In this document: one piece after another, positions 33,777 to 42,783 of the stretch
Layout: the number at the start of each line of letters is the position of its first letter
Numbering within the stretch: position 1 is the first letter of the stretch
Source: Fimbriimonadaceae bacterium
Lineage (GTDB): Bacteria; Armatimonadota; Fimbriimonadia; Fimbriimonadales; Fimbriimonadaceae
DNA: 64,000 bases
Direction of reading: 5' to 3'
Assembly: GCA_019638675.1 (NCBI GenBank)
Contig: JAHBTE010000001.1
Coordinates: 714,605-778,604, forward strand
Position numbers and translations under genes: made by a program
Notes under the pieces: generated by a model
What the model saw: only the letters and a program-made list of their open reading frames with translations
Told to the model about the DNA's origin: nothing
The model's database searches: none

Positions 33777-35038
33777 GTATGAAACCGTTCATCGTCCCCG
33801 CCTCCGCAAAAAGCTGGATTGAAGTGGATCCCGAATCACACTTTCCAATTCAAAATCTTCCGTTCGGGGTAGCGGTTCATAAGAATCGCGGCGAGGGAAT
33901 GGTGTGCGCCATCGGTGATTACGCACTTGATCTTCCTGTTCTCATGGAAGAGGGCATGATCAGTGAGGACGATTTCCCGTGGCTCGATACTTTTTTGGGA
34001 CTCGACAAAGAAATGCTCACAAATCTGCGGAAACGCATTTACGAGCTTTTGGAAGAGTCACATAGTGAACTCAGAGATAACAAAAAGGTGCGAAAGAAGG
34101 CAATCCTGAATCGGGCGGATTTACAACTTACCGTTCCGATTCCTCCAACCGCATTCATTGATTTTTACAGCGGCATCCAGCACGCCAGCAACGTTGGCAA
34201 AATGTTCCGACCGGATCAACCACCCCTATTGCCCAACTATCGCCATCTGCCAGTCGGCTACAATGGTCGCGCTTCTTCGGTTGTTGCAAGCGGGACAAAG
34301 ATCATCCGACCAAAAGGTCAAACTAAGGGGCCGAATGACGAAATGCCCGTCTATGGTCCAACTAAAGAGATGGATTTTGAACTTGAAATGGGCTTTTATA
34401 TCAGCGAGGGGCAGGATATGGGCAAACGCATCACGTGCAAATCCGCTGAAGATCATATTCTTGGCTTGGTGATCGTGAATGACTGGAGTGCGCGAGACAT
34501 CCAACGGTGGGAGTACCAACCACTTGGTCCATTTTTAAGCAAATCGTTTGCTACTTCAGTCTCTCCTTGGCTCGTTACTCTCGATGCGCTTGAGCCGTTC
34601 CGAATCGAGGGCATGGAGCAAGATCCGGAAGTGCTTCCGCATCTAAGGTCGCAAGGCAAACAGCATTTCGATATTCAACTAGAAGTTCTCCTGCAAACCG
34701 CCAAGATGAAAGCTCCCCAGCAGATTGCAAAGAGCAACACAAAGCACCTTTATTGGTCAATAAGCCAGCAAGTTGCCCACCAAACTTCCAACGGCACACC
34801 TATCGAGTTTGGCGATTTATACGCCAGCGGAACAATCAGCGGCCCTGATGAAGGCACTTACGGCTCGCTACTTGAGATTTCTTGGCGGGGACAACAGCCT
34901 GTAAGCCTCGAAACAGGTGAAACCCGCACGTTCCTGGAAGACGGCGACACCCTCACACTCACCGCATTTGCCCAGGGAAATGGGTTCAAAATTGGCTTCG
35001 GGGAATGTGCCGGCACGATCATGCCCGCACAAGGATAA
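33773..35038 (+). CDS. fahA: Fumarylacetoacetase
   Basis: 421 aa; GTG at 33773, with ATG at 33779 as alternative. An N-terminal domain is followed by the FAH catalytic fold: DFYSGIQHASNVGKMFRP, LEMGFYISEGQDMGKRI (metal-binding Glu), IVNDWSARDIQRWEYQPLG and GDLYASGTISGPDEGTYGS. It cleaves 4-fumarylacetoacetate to fumarate and acetoacetate, the last step of tyrosine breakdown. Upstream steps are not seen in the window. Confidence 0.95.
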   Translation: MSMKPFIVPASAKSWIEVDPESHFPIQNLPFGVAVHKNRGEGMVCAIGDYALDLPVLMEEGMISEDDFPWLDTFLGLDKEMLTNLRKRIYELLEESHSELRDNKKVRKKAILNRADLQLTVPIPPTAFIDFYSGIQHASNVGKMFRPDQPPLLPNYRHLPVGYNGRASSVVASGTKIIRPKGQTKGPNDEMPVYGPTKEMDFELEMGFYISEGQDMGKRITCKSAEDHILGLVIVNDWSARDIQRWEYQPLGPFLSKSFATSVSPWLVTLDALEPFRIEGMEQDPEVLPHLRSQGKQHFDIQLEVLLQTAKMKAPQQIAKSNTKHLYWSISQQVAHQTSNGTPIEFGDLYASGTISGPDEGTYGSLLEISWRGQQPVSLETGETRTFLEDGDTLTLTAFAQGNGFKIGFGECAGTIMPAQG

Positions 35039-35042
35039 CGCC

Positions 35043-35597
35043 ATGCTCCTAAAACCAGAATCTTCGATTGTTGTGGTTGTGGATATGCAGCCGACCTTTC
35101 TCAACGGCTGTGTTGATCACGAAAAAATCCTGAATCGCGCCAAGTTCTTAATGGAATGTGCCGCTAAATTGGAAATTCCAACGGTTGCCACGGTTCAATA
35201 TTCCGATAGGATGGGCGGAACCGAAGAATCACTTCACGAAATGATTCAGGGCGAAACATTCCCCAAAATGGTATTCAGTTGCTGCGGAAGTGAAGGTTTT
35301 CAATCAGTTTTAGAATCAACTCGCAGCCAACAGGTGATCTTAGTTGGAATCGAAACTCATATCTGCATCACCCAAACTGCGCTTGAATTGCTGGAGCAGG
35401 GATACGAAGTGTATTTGGCGATGGATGCGATCAGTTCTCGATCAGCAGAGGCTAACAAAGTCGGCCTGAAACGACTTCGGGATGCAGGGGCTTGGGTTTG
35501 CCACACAGAAAGCGTGGTTTATGAGTGGATGAAGTCTGCAGAATCTCCGGCGTTTAAGGAAGTTCTGCAGATCGTCAAGCGATATCCACTTGCTTAA
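35043..35597 (+). CDS. Isochorismatase-like cysteine hydrolase
   Basis: 184 aa from ATG 35043 with AAGGAT 6 nt upstream; the frame runs back into fahA without homology. Motifs: VVVVDMQPTFLNG (catalytic Asp), and VILVGIETHICITQTALELL, where the usual nucleophile Cys of VCVxxT lies in HICITQT. The family includes nicotinamidases and ureidoacrylate hydrolases. Its position 4 nt after fahA makes a common transcript likely. Its 3' end overlaps glyS by 4 nt. Confidence 0.85.
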   Translation: MLLKPESSIVVVVDMQPTFLNGCVDHEKILNRAKFLMECAAKLEIPTVATVQYSDRMGGTEESLHEMIQGETFPKMVFSCCGSEGFQSVLESTRSQQVILVGIETHICITQTALELLEQGYEVYLAMDAISSRSAEANKVGLKRLRDAGAWVCHTESVVYEWMKSAESPAFKEVLQIVKRYPLA

Positions 35598-37606
35598 CCT
35601 TCAAAAACGAGTTTGGTGAAGTCCCCGACTTCAAGCAGCTTTTCTTCCACCAGAACCAACAATTGCAGGTTCGCATTTCGCACTTTGGGGTCTTCGTCCA
35701 TCACCATCGTAGATTCAAAAAATTCGTGGATGGGCTTTTCTAACTGATTCAAATCTGAAAAACTCTGGACTGCGTTAAGCAACTCTTTCGCTTGAGGCGA
35801 ACCTAGATCGTTGCTCGCCAGAACCCCAGCCGGGTCAAGATGGTTTTTCTGCCGCGCTGAATTCAAAATGTTCAAGGGCCGGGTGAATGTTTGCACTGTC
35901 TCAGGTCGCTTTTTGAACTCAGTGAGTTGCTTGACTCGATCCGAATAGACATTCGGGGAGGAAAGTCGAACCCAATCGCCGTCGCCCACCGCTGCATCGT
36001 GGACGTCATGGTCTACGTTTTCCATCGTTGCTTCGTATCGCCCGATGAACAGGTCAGCCATTGCGTTTGCTGCGGAGCCTGAATCAAGTTCAACGCCTTG
36101 AGCCGCATATTCTGCAAATGCTTCATCCAAAAGCGATGCGAAATCCACGTTTGTATCTGCCAGCCAAGCCGATTGAATCAGCATTGTTGCCGCGCGGCGA
36201 AGGCCAAACGGATCGCTGCTGCCTTTCGGAATCAGCCCCAAACCAAGGAATCCAGCGAGTTTGTCTAGCTGGTCCGCAATCAGAAGCGCTATTCCAAGCC
36301 GGTTTTGCTCGGTTGCCTCTTTCGGCAACTTGTATTGACCAGCAATGGCAGTTGCCACTCGATCCGACATCCCTTCCCGTCGCGCATATTCGCCGCCGAT
36401 CACTCCCTGGAGGCTAGAGAGTTCACTCACAAGTCCGCTGGAAAGATCGGCCTTTGCATAGAGTCCAGCTTTGTGGGCATCTGCATTTTCACTCTCAGGC
36501 GCGCCGAGCGCAGAATTCACTGCCACAGTAAGGTTCGCCAGACGATCTGCACGTTGCCTTACCGTTCCTAGCTTGTCTTGGAACAGCATTTGCTCAGTAG
36601 CGGCAAGGAAATCATCCAGCGACTTTTTCTGGTCCTCAAGGTAGAAAAATCGTGCATCGTTGAAGCGGGCGTTGAGAACCCATTCGTTGCCTTTTCGCAC
36701 CAAATCTTCGTCGCCGTTATTACGGATTGAGATGAATTTGTTGGTGATTGCTCCTTCACGATCACGAACCGGGAAAAAACGTTCATGTTTTGCCATTGCT
36801 GTGACCAGAACTGGTTCGGGCAAACTCATGAATTCAGGGGAGAAGGCACCTTCGTGGGCGATTGGCCATTCCGTGAGGTAGGTGTTTTCATCGACCAGGT
36901 CATCAGTGAGGTCAGGGATTCCCGAGGAGGCAGTTTTTGCTCCAGTAACTATTCGTTCGCGGCGAGCTGCGGAATTAGCTTCAACGAAGTTCTTTTTGAG
37001 TAAGTCAATGTGATCGTCCCAGTTTTTTGGCTCGAACGAGCCTGGCGACATAAACCGATGACCAAAACTTTGCAATCCCGCCGATACGCCGTAAATCTCA
37101 AAAGGAATGACCTGAGAATCGAGTTTTGCAAGAAGCCAGCGGATCGGGCGGACAAATCGGGCTTTTTCCGTTCCCCATCGCATTGTTTTTTCAAACTTGA
37201 GAGCCTTAACTGCTTCGGGAATAATTTCACCCAGCACCTCAATGGCTGAACGACCAGGAATGCTTTTTTTGAACCAAACATAGTCGTCTTTTGTAAAAAC
37301 TTCTGCCGCAGAAATGCCTTGACCGCGACAAAAGCCCTCTAAAGCCTTAGTTGGTTTTCCATTTTCATCAAAAGCCGCTCCTGCTCTTGGCCCCCTTGCT
37401 TCTTCTTCACGATCTTCCTGCCGTTCGGAAATGCCATCAACCCCAATAATCAGTCTTCGAGGGGTCGAAAATGATCGAATTGAACCTAAATTCAATCCCG
37501 ATTCCCGAAGACGGGATTCTATTTCGTCGCGCAAATCTGCTTCCGCTTGGGCCACGGCCGAGGCAGGCATCTCTTCGCAACCGAGCTCAAACAGGAGATT
37601 TGACAT
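35594..37606 (-). CDS. glyS: Glycyl-tRNA synthetase, beta subunit
   Basis: 670 aa, usual length for GlyS. MSNLLFELGCEEMPASAV is the hallmark N-terminus, and KFEKTMRWGTEKARFVRPIRW-type sequence (MRWGTEKARFVRPIRWLLA) and TAMAKHERFFPVRD follow. The end holds a DALR-like anticodon domain (RPLNILNSARQKNHLDPAG). It works with the alpha subunit GlyQ, whose gene is not in the window, so the two genes may be separated. Confidence 0.95.
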   Translation of the reverse strand: MSNLLFELGCEEMPASAVAQAEADLRDEIESRLRESGLNLGSIRSFSTPRRLIIGVDGISERQEDREEEARGPRAGAAFDENGKPTKALEGFCRGQGISAAEVFTKDDYVWFKKSIPGRSAIEVLGEIIPEAVKALKFEKTMRWGTEKARFVRPIRWLLAKLDSQVIPFEIYGVSAGLQSFGHRFMSPGSFEPKNWDDHIDLLKKNFVEANSAARRERIVTGAKTASSGIPDLTDDLVDENTYLTEWPIAHEGAFSPEFMSLPEPVLVTAMAKHERFFPVRDREGAITNKFISIRNNGDEDLVRKGNEWVLNARFNDARFFYLEDQKKSLDDFLAATEQMLFQDKLGTVRQRADRLANLTVAVNSALGAPESENADAHKAGLYAKADLSSGLVSELSSLQGVIGGEYARREGMSDRVATAIAGQYKLPKEATEQNRLGIALLIADQLDKLAGFLGLGLIPKGSSDPFGLRRAATMLIQSAWLADTNVDFASLLDEAFAEYAAQGVELDSGSAANAMADLFIGRYEATMENVDHDVHDAAVGDGDWVRLSSPNVYSDRVKQLTEFKKRPETVQTFTRPLNILNSARQKNHLDPAGVLASNDLGSPQAKELLNAVQSFSDLNQLEKPIHEFFESTMVMDEDPKVRNANLQLLVLVEEKLLEVGDFTKLVFEG

Positions 37607-37645
37607 GAATTTTCAGTTTACCGCCCACAAAATTGCGTCTAGGGT

Positions 37646-37674
37646 TTGACCTGAGCCGTCCAGTTCAGTAGAAT
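37646..37674 (+). promoter_or_regulatory. Sigma-70-type promoter of the beta-barrel gene
   Basis: TTGACC at 37646-37651 and TAGAAT at 37669-37674 with a 17-bp spacer, near-consensus. Expected transcription start is about 37681, leaving a ~40-nt leader with GGAAGAG before the ATG at 37723. It is the clearest standard promoter in the window. Confidence 0.75.
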
Positions 37675-37722
37675 AGGGACGCCCAATCAACTTGGGCTTC
37701 TGCCTTAACGGAAGAGCAAACC

Positions 37723-38229
37723 ATGAAGCAACTGACTCTGCTAGCCGCGATGGGCCTGGCCGCCATCGGCTCCGCCCAAGTGAACTATCTTGAATCGCCC
37801 TCGAACATTGCGTTCCGACTCGGTTACGTTTATCCGATCGATTCTGCAATGCGAGACATCGCACCGAGCTACATCGGTCTGGGCATCGACTTCTTTACCG
37901 ACATCAAACTCCTCGAAGGTGCGGAAACTGCTGTTTCCTTCGACTGGTTTGGAAAGTCTGGTTCTGGCGCAAAAGGGAATGCATTCCCAATCTTGCTAAC
38001 CCAACGCTGGTACACCGCTGACAGCCCGGTCAACCGACAGTACTTCTTTGTCGGTGCTGGTGTTGCTATTGTTGACCTCACTTCAACCAAAACCGTTCTT
38101 GCCGCACGCGCAGGTGTTGGTAAAGAACTGGGTGATGCGTTGTTCGGTGAAATCAGCTTCACCTACACTGATGGTGCTAACGGAGCTCGCGCAACCGCGC
38201 TTGGCTTCTACGTTGGCTACCGATTCTAA
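37723..38229 (+). CDS. Small outer-membrane beta-barrel protein
   Basis: 168 aa. A signal peptide (MKQLTLLAAMGLAAIGSAQ) is followed by alternating strands (IAFRLGYVYPIDS, YFFVGAGVAIVDL, LFGEISFTYTDG) and a C-terminal aromatic-ended strand (ALGFYVGYRF), typical of OmpA/OmpW-like eight-stranded barrels. It has its own strong promoter and terminator, so it is likely abundant. It supports a diderm envelope. Function unknown. Confidence 0.78.
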   Translation: MKQLTLLAAMGLAAIGSAQVNYLESPSNIAFRLGYVYPIDSAMRDIAPSYIGLGIDFFTDIKLLEGAETAVSFDWFGKSGSGAKGNAFPILLTQRWYTADSPVNRQYFFVGAGVAIVDLTSTKTVLAARAGVGKELGDALFGEISFTYTDGANGARATALGFYVGYRF

Positions 38230-38247
38230 TTCGTTAGAACACAATTC

Positions 38248-38281
38248 AAAACCCCTACTGAGACTTCAGTAGGGGTTTCTT
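38248..38281. terminator. Strong bidirectional intrinsic terminator
   Basis: AAACCCCTACTGA pairs perfectly with TCAGTAGGGGTTT around a GACT loop, flanked by A-rich and T-rich ends (TTTCTTTATTT). It separates the + strand barrel gene (stop 38229) from the - strand proteasome operon (prcB stop 38285) and should end both. Confidence 0.92.
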
Positions 38282-38284
38282 TAT

Positions 38285-39022
38285 TTAGACTCTCACAGGA
38301 ATCTGATCAACCACAGCCTTAACTTCATCGGTTGTTAGCCGCCTCACCCCGGTTCTTGTCAAGTCAGCAACTACAGGCGTGTGGCGACGGATTCCACCCG
38401 TTGCAGAATCCATGTCCGATGCGAGTTCAAGAAGCATCAATGCGTCGGTCAGTACATCGTCCTTTGAGCGAGTAGACCAGGCTCCTTTTGTGCGGGCGAT
38501 ATATTCAAACACCCCTCTGATTCTTTCCGACCCTGAACCTGTGGTAGCGAAATCAGCACCCATAAAGCGCGCTCCAGCCGTATCAAAGAAGTAAACGCCA
38601 AAGACGTCCTTTTTCTTGTCATACACAGCGGCAATCGGCAGAAAAACCCCGCCCTGCATCGCCATTTCGAGGTTGCCAGCAAGTGCACGGGAAATCTCCA
38701 TCAACTTACCTTCGGTTGAAATCTCAAACTGATTCAATCGCTCATAGTATTTAAAGGCATGCCGCAGGTATCGGCAAACCTCAAGTGACCGAGCATAAGC
38801 ACCGCTAATTGCAACGACTGTTTCATCGTCCAGCACTTCAATTTTTTCGGCTCCTTCATACATGATGAGGTTGCCCATCGTCGCCCTGCGGTCTCCGATG
38901 ATCAGTACGCCGGAATCGTAGCGCAAAGCCATTACGGTGGTTCCGTGAACAGATTCAGTGGGGACAGCCGCAGGTTGAAATCCGACTAACTCAGCAAAAT
39001 CTTGAATTGGCGATTTCGTCAT
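38285..39022 (-). CDS. prcB: 20S proteasome beta subunit
   Basis: 245 aa. A 27-residue propeptide ends at Gly27, before Thr28 (sequence SVHGTTVMALRYD), the autocatalytic processing site. Taking Thr28 as Thr1, Asp44 (GDRRATMG) and Lys60 (YEGAEKIEV) fall exactly at the catalytic positions Asp17 and Lys33. Later motifs GSGSERIRGVFEYI and DMDSATGG match actinobacterial PrcB. The ATG overlaps the stop of the UBact gene (ATGA) and a terminator follows the stop. It should form the proteolytic rings of a bacterial proteasome. The alpha-subunit gene, normally adjacent, is not present in the window. Confidence 0.96.
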   Translation of the reverse strand: MTKSPIQDFAELVGFQPAAVPTESVHGTTVMALRYDSGVLIIGDRRATMGNLIMYEGAEKIEVLDDETVVAISGAYARSLEVCRYLRHAFKYYERLNQFEISTEGKLMEISRALAGNLEMAMQGGVFLPIAAVYDKKKDVFGVYFFDTAGARFMGADFATTGSGSERIRGVFEYIARTKGAWSTRSKDDVLTDALMLLELASDMDSATGGIRRHTPVVADLTRTGVRRLTTDEVKAVVDQIPVRV

Positions 39023-39201
39023 TGGCCCGACCGTTGCCGATACTTCTTCGCCTGATCAGGGTCTACGTTGCGCATCCGCTTGAGCAATTCGTTTGGTGCG
39101 GCTGGGCGTCCAATATCTGGCTTTGAAGGGCCACTGTCGTCGCCTAACTTACGATCAGGCTCGGCTTGTTTTGGCTTTGTTTGACGGTCGGCGTAAATCA
39201 T
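39019..39201 (-). CDS. Pup/UBact-family ubiquitin-like modifier
   Basis: 60 aa, very hydrophilic and Pro/Lys/Asp-rich, probably disordered. It ends DPDQAKKYRQRSGQ. The C-terminal Gly-Gln matches Pup-type modifiers that must be deamidated to Gly-Glu before ligation to substrate lysines. The core PxxELLKRMRNVDPDQAKKYR resembles UBact proteins of Gram-negative bacteria (Nitrospirae, Armatimonadetes) more than mycobacterial Pup. Start ATG 39201 overlaps the dop stop and its own TGA overlaps the prcB ATG, so all three are translationally coupled. Cognate ligase is not in the window. Confidence 0.94.
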   Translation of the reverse strand: MIYADRQTKPKQAEPDRKLGDDSGPSKPDIGRPAAPNELLKRMRNVDPDQAKKYRQRSGQ

Positions 39202-40661
39202 TGGAGTTCATTCACTCGAGAAATGAGTGCTTCGATAGATTCTACGTCGAAATCACTCTTTTCGTACCAAAGATTTGGCAGCAGGTCAAGGGAAACAGAG
39301 GGTGAATCAAAAGTGATTTTTTCCCAACTCGCGGTTTTTATACTTTTAGAAAACTTCCGGACAGCTACGGAACGGGCAACGGCGCGTGAACCAGTTGGGG
39401 CCTCATTAATGGAGGTAACTGGGATATCTGGTAGGCGTAGATAACCTGAAGATGCTAATCCTGCGTAAAGGCCTTCCTCTGCGTCAAGCAGATGGTAATT
39501 CAGGTCAAGCGACTGCATCGTTGATTCCTCCCACCCTCCTTCTGCTTCCGCAAACTGCTCTAAAAGCCATAACTTTGCTGCCCAATCTACATAAGGCCAG
39601 AATTCATCCCAATTGCCTGCTCTGTTCGCTAATAAGGCCCGGCACTCAAGAATAACTTTAATGATTTCGGGATCGTTGAGTTCAGCGCGGTCGGCGGCAT
39701 CTAAATACGATTCGAGGATATTGCGAGGCGTCGTCCAATTTGCCCCTTCAAGTTCCACCCTTCCTTCACCCGTTACATCCCGGCTGACTAGCTGAAATGA
39801 GCGCACTGGGTCATCTATGCGCCACAGAGGGGCCTTATCTTGTTCAATGAGAGTCACCGCTAGCTTAATGAGGCCGGCTTTGCGACGAGTACATCCTGGA
39901 TGCATATTTGAATCGCCACAGATCACGTGCAAACGGCGCCACTCATCCATAGCCGCATGAGGTTCGTCCCGCGTATTGAAAACCGGACGCCGATAAAGTG
40001 TTTCTACATTCATCGGCTCGACAAAAAAATCTGCTCGCTGGGAAATCTGATAACGAACTGGCCCTTTGCTCTCCGACCCGACCTTGCCAGCACCAACCAG
40101 AACCTGCCGAGCAACAAGCATAGGCATTAGCCCGAGAGCGAGTTCGTTGAATTCTATTGACCGAGGGACAAGGTAGTTTTCGTGTGTGCCGTAACTTGCA
40201 CCGTGGAAATCCGTGTTGTTTTTGTAAACCTTGACTTTGCGACTAATTTGCTTCGATAAAGCTTCGGCCGCATTTGCTACGACTTGCTCACCAAGCTGGT
40301 CATGTGCAACTAGATCATTCAAAGTCCAGCATTCTGGAGTCGCGTATTCTGGATGCCCGTGATCGTTGTAAAAACGCGCACCATTCGGGAGAATGCGGTC
40401 AGACCGTTCCTCTGCCGCAGGCGGGCGAGCACGGCCTTCATCAAATTTGGCATCTTCTGGGTCGAAGGCAAGGCGATCAACTTGAAATCCACGCATATCT
40501 CGTCGAGGAAATTCGGAACGGTAATCCCAGCCTAAAAAACCCTCACCCGGATATGCCCGGACAAGGGCTATGGAGTCATCTGCTTGGTCAGAAACAGTTC
40601 GATCCTCGACGGTAAACCCGAATTCGGTGTCTATCCCGGCGAGGATCGAAGGTTGGTTCAA
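39198..40661 (-). CDS. dop: Pup deamidase/depupylase (Dop) homologue
   Basis: 487 aa; TTG start at 40661 by homology (SILAGIDTEFGFTVED). Glutamine-synthetase-like motifs: GIDTEFG (ATP/Mg site), NGARFYNDHGHPEYATPEC (with the Dop catalytic Asp), KNNTDFHGASYGTHENYL, ISQRADFF and NTRDEPHA...RRLHVICGDSN. Dop rather than PafA is favoured by the extra loop between WDYRSEF and NGARFY (~residues 45-90) and by GASYGTHENY. Its job is to convert the terminal Gln of the adjacent UBact to Glu and to remove the modifier from proteins. No second PafA-like gene is in the window. Confidence 0.93.
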   Translation of the reverse strand: MNQPSILAGIDTEFGFTVEDRTVSDQADDSIALVRAYPGEGFLGWDYRSEFPRRDMRGFQVDRLAFDPEDAKFDEGRARPPAAEERSDRILPNGARFYNDHGHPEYATPECWTLNDLVAHDQLGEQVVANAAEALSKQISRKVKVYKNNTDFHGASYGTHENYLVPRSIEFNELALGLMPMLVARQVLVGAGKVGSESKGPVRYQISQRADFFVEPMNVETLYRRPVFNTRDEPHAAMDEWRRLHVICGDSNMHPGCTRRKAGLIKLAVTLIEQDKAPLWRIDDPVRSFQLVSRDVTGEGRVELEGANWTTPRNILESYLDAADRAELNDPEIIKVILECRALLANRAGNWDEFWPYVDWAAKLWLLEQFAEAEGGWEESTMQSLDLNYHLLDAEEGLYAGLASSGYLRLPDIPVTSINEAPTGSRAVARSVAVRKFSKSIKTASWEKITFDSPSVSLDLLPNLWYEKSDFDVESIEALISRVNELQ

Positions 40662-40667
40662 TTGTGA

Positions 40668-41969
40668 TTACTGAGCGTAGACAACAAATACACCAGTGGA
40701 TGGCAAGTTGCCTGGGCCACCGCTAAGCGTGTAATCGCCATCCTTTGTTACGCCGCCGACCTTAGTTAGGTTAGAGAACGTACCTGAGAAGCCACCAGTT
40801 CGGCTACCCTCAGGGGTTGCTGCTTGATCGACTGGCCACAGATCGACTGTTCCACCATTAGTGGTGATAGTGGCATTTCCAAACCACAGTCCAGTGATGG
40901 TACTTCCACTTCGGGTTACTACAACCGCAGTTTGTGCACCACCAGCTTTCGTGGTTGGGAAGATGATCATGCTTGAAGTACCAAGGTTCGTTACCACGTT
41001 ACTGACATCTCTCCAAGCACCCTGTACGGATGTGATTCGAACCACGGCTGGCGGAATGACTTGTGGGTCTGGCTCAAGAACAGTGTAAGTTCCAGGGGCT
41101 ACGCCATCGGGAAGTTGAACTTGATCGGTAAGAACCCCGGATTCAATGAAGTTAGGGCTGAACAAATCAAATGATCCATCAAAACCAAATCCTTGACCGA
41201 GTCCAAATCCGTCTCCACTAACCATAAATTTGGATGCTGGGCCACCGCCCGCCATATTGGGTCGGCTTCCAACACTGGAGATATCAAAACTGATCATGTC
41301 GCTGAGCGAACCTTCAATTGCAGGGTTCACATCAAGCAAGTTATCAAAGTTGAATTCAAATTCATCAAACACTGGGTTTAAGCCAGCGTTTAGAGAAAGT
41401 GACGCGTTGTTGAGATAAACCGCCAAAGTCGTTTGCCGACCAGGCAAGAGTGGCATGTTTACGGGAATATTGTTGATCGGGAAGAGTCCACTGAACACTT
41501 CGAGAAGAGATCCATTGAGTTGCTCTTCGTACATATTCCAAACGTCAAAGCTCAAACTTGTATAAGTTTTTGACGTTGCTCCAACAGGCAGTGCTTGGGC
41601 AAAGCTGTATTTGTGAACACCATAACCGTCCAAGTGTAGATTCAAACCATCCAACGAACCAGTAAAGTCGGTTGGGATAATATCCACCGGACTGTTACTA
41701 AATCTGACGTTATTGATCTTCGCATAGATCGAACCTGGTACCCGACGGTTTTGACCAGTGAGGAAGACAACACGAACGTCCGCCATCCCACTCGGGAAAT
41801 TAACTGTCGGGACAGAACGTGTCGGGGCTCCCGTGGAGCCTGAACTCCCGGACGAACCTGATCCACCTGTCGTACTTCCTATGTCTCCGGTTCCACCGGC
41901 ACAGCCGACAACAACACTGCCAGCGACTAAAAGGATCCACCACTTTCTCAAGGCAAACTCCTGCATCAT
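40668..41969 (-). CDS. Secreted lipoprotein, function unknown
   Basis: 433 aa from ATG 41969 (41966 possible). A type II signal peptide: positively charged start, hydrophobic stretch (WWILLVAGSVVVGC) and lipobox VVGC, then a Gly/Ser linker (TGGSGSSGSSGSTG). The mature part is beta-rich, with SSMIIFPTTKAGGAQTAVVV and ITGLWFGNATITTNGG. It ends 6 nt before the dop start on the same strand, so it may share a transcript. No family is recognised. Confidence 0.75.
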   Translation of the reverse strand: MMQEFALRKWWILLVAGSVVVGCAGGTGDIGSTTGGSGSSGSSGSTGAPTRSVPTVNFPSGMADVRVVFLTGQNRRVPGSIYAKINNVRFSNSPVDIIPTDFTGSLDGLNLHLDGYGVHKYSFAQALPVGATSKTYTSLSFDVWNMYEEQLNGSLLEVFSGLFPINNIPVNMPLLPGRQTTLAVYLNNASLSLNAGLNPVFDEFEFNFDNLLDVNPAIEGSLSDMISFDISSVGSRPNMAGGGPASKFMVSGDGFGLGQGFGFDGSFDLFSPNFIESGVLTDQVQLPDGVAPGTYTVLEPDPQVIPPAVVRITSVQGAWRDVSNVVTNLGTSSMIIFPTTKAGGAQTAVVVTRSGSTITGLWFGNATITTNGGTVDLWPVDQAATPEGSRTGGFSGTFSNLTKVGGVTKDGDYTLSGGPGNLPSTGVFVVYAQ

Positions 41970-42258
41970 AAATCTCGCAAAACTCATCAAAGGCACCCAC
42001 GCATGGCAATTGGCCAGTCTTGCGACCTTTGCTCGCGACAGAGTACACCAATTGAACCGCAGAATTCCTGCCTTCGCTCATAAATGACTGAATAATTTAT
42101 GTTAATCGTTCAGAAAACGCAAAATTAAGGGAATTTCCTCGCTAAAAAATGTCCTGATCCAAGATTCTATGCATCTGTTAAGGAATATTTGTCGAAAACC
42201 TTGATTAGGGCCTTGCGGTAAGCCAGAACGAGACGACGTAGGTAGAATTCTCGGTCTG
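41970..42258. other. Intergenic region between lipoprotein and yceD genes
   Basis: 289 bp, AT-richer in its middle (42075-42200). It must hold the divergent promoters of the lipoprotein-dop operon (-) and the yceD-plsX-fabH operon (+). TAGAAT at ~42243-42248 is 10 nt before the ATG 42259 and may be a -10 element. I see no conserved RNA or gene. Confidence 0.4.
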
Positions 42259-42783
42259 ATGAAGCACCATGGATTGCTCGATTTGAATGAAGCGATCCAA
42301 AATCCCGGCGTAAAGCTCTCGTTTGAAGTGCAAACAGAATTGCCAGAAGAGGAGGATTTGGATCTCATTGAACCTATTACTGGCTCGATTGAAGCGGTCA
42401 GTACTGGCAACGCTCTTCTCATCAACGCTAAGTTCAAAACAAAATGCGTAGTCGAATGCGCCAGATGCGGAGAACCACTCGAAAAAGAACTGGCCTTTGA
42501 AATGGAAGATGACTTCGCAGTTGAAGGCGTCCCCAGTTGTTATGGCTCCGACGGTTACGCCGAAGTAGTTTGCGATGAACCATATCCTCTCTTTAAAGGG
42601 AATAACCTCAATCCAGATCTGTATAGCCGACAAGGTCTGTTTGTGAGCATGCCCGACCAGCCTCTCTGCCAATTTGGATGGGATGGCCCTTGTCCCAATG
42701 CGGCGATCACAGAGAAATTAAAAGACGGCGGACACCCGGGCATGCAGATTCTGGAGCAGTTTCGTAGCGAGGATAACGCTTGA
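42259..42783 (+). CDS. YceD/DUF177 family protein
   Basis: 174 aa. The conserved block is KCVVECARCGEPLEKELAFE, with the C-x-x-C of the DUF177 family, and an acidic region before it. YceD affects 23S rRNA accumulation in bacteria. It normally precedes rpmF (L32) and plsX; here plsX follows directly by a TTGA overlap, with no rpmF. Confidence 0.84.
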   Translation: MKHHGLLDLNEAIQNPGVKLSFEVQTELPEEEDLDLIEPITGSIEAVSTGNALLINAKFKTKCVVECARCGEPLEKELAFEMEDDFAVEGVPSCYGSDGYAEVVCDEPYPLFKGNNLNPDLYSRQGLFVSMPDQPLCQFGWDGPCPNAAITEKLKDGGHPGMQILEQFRSEDNA

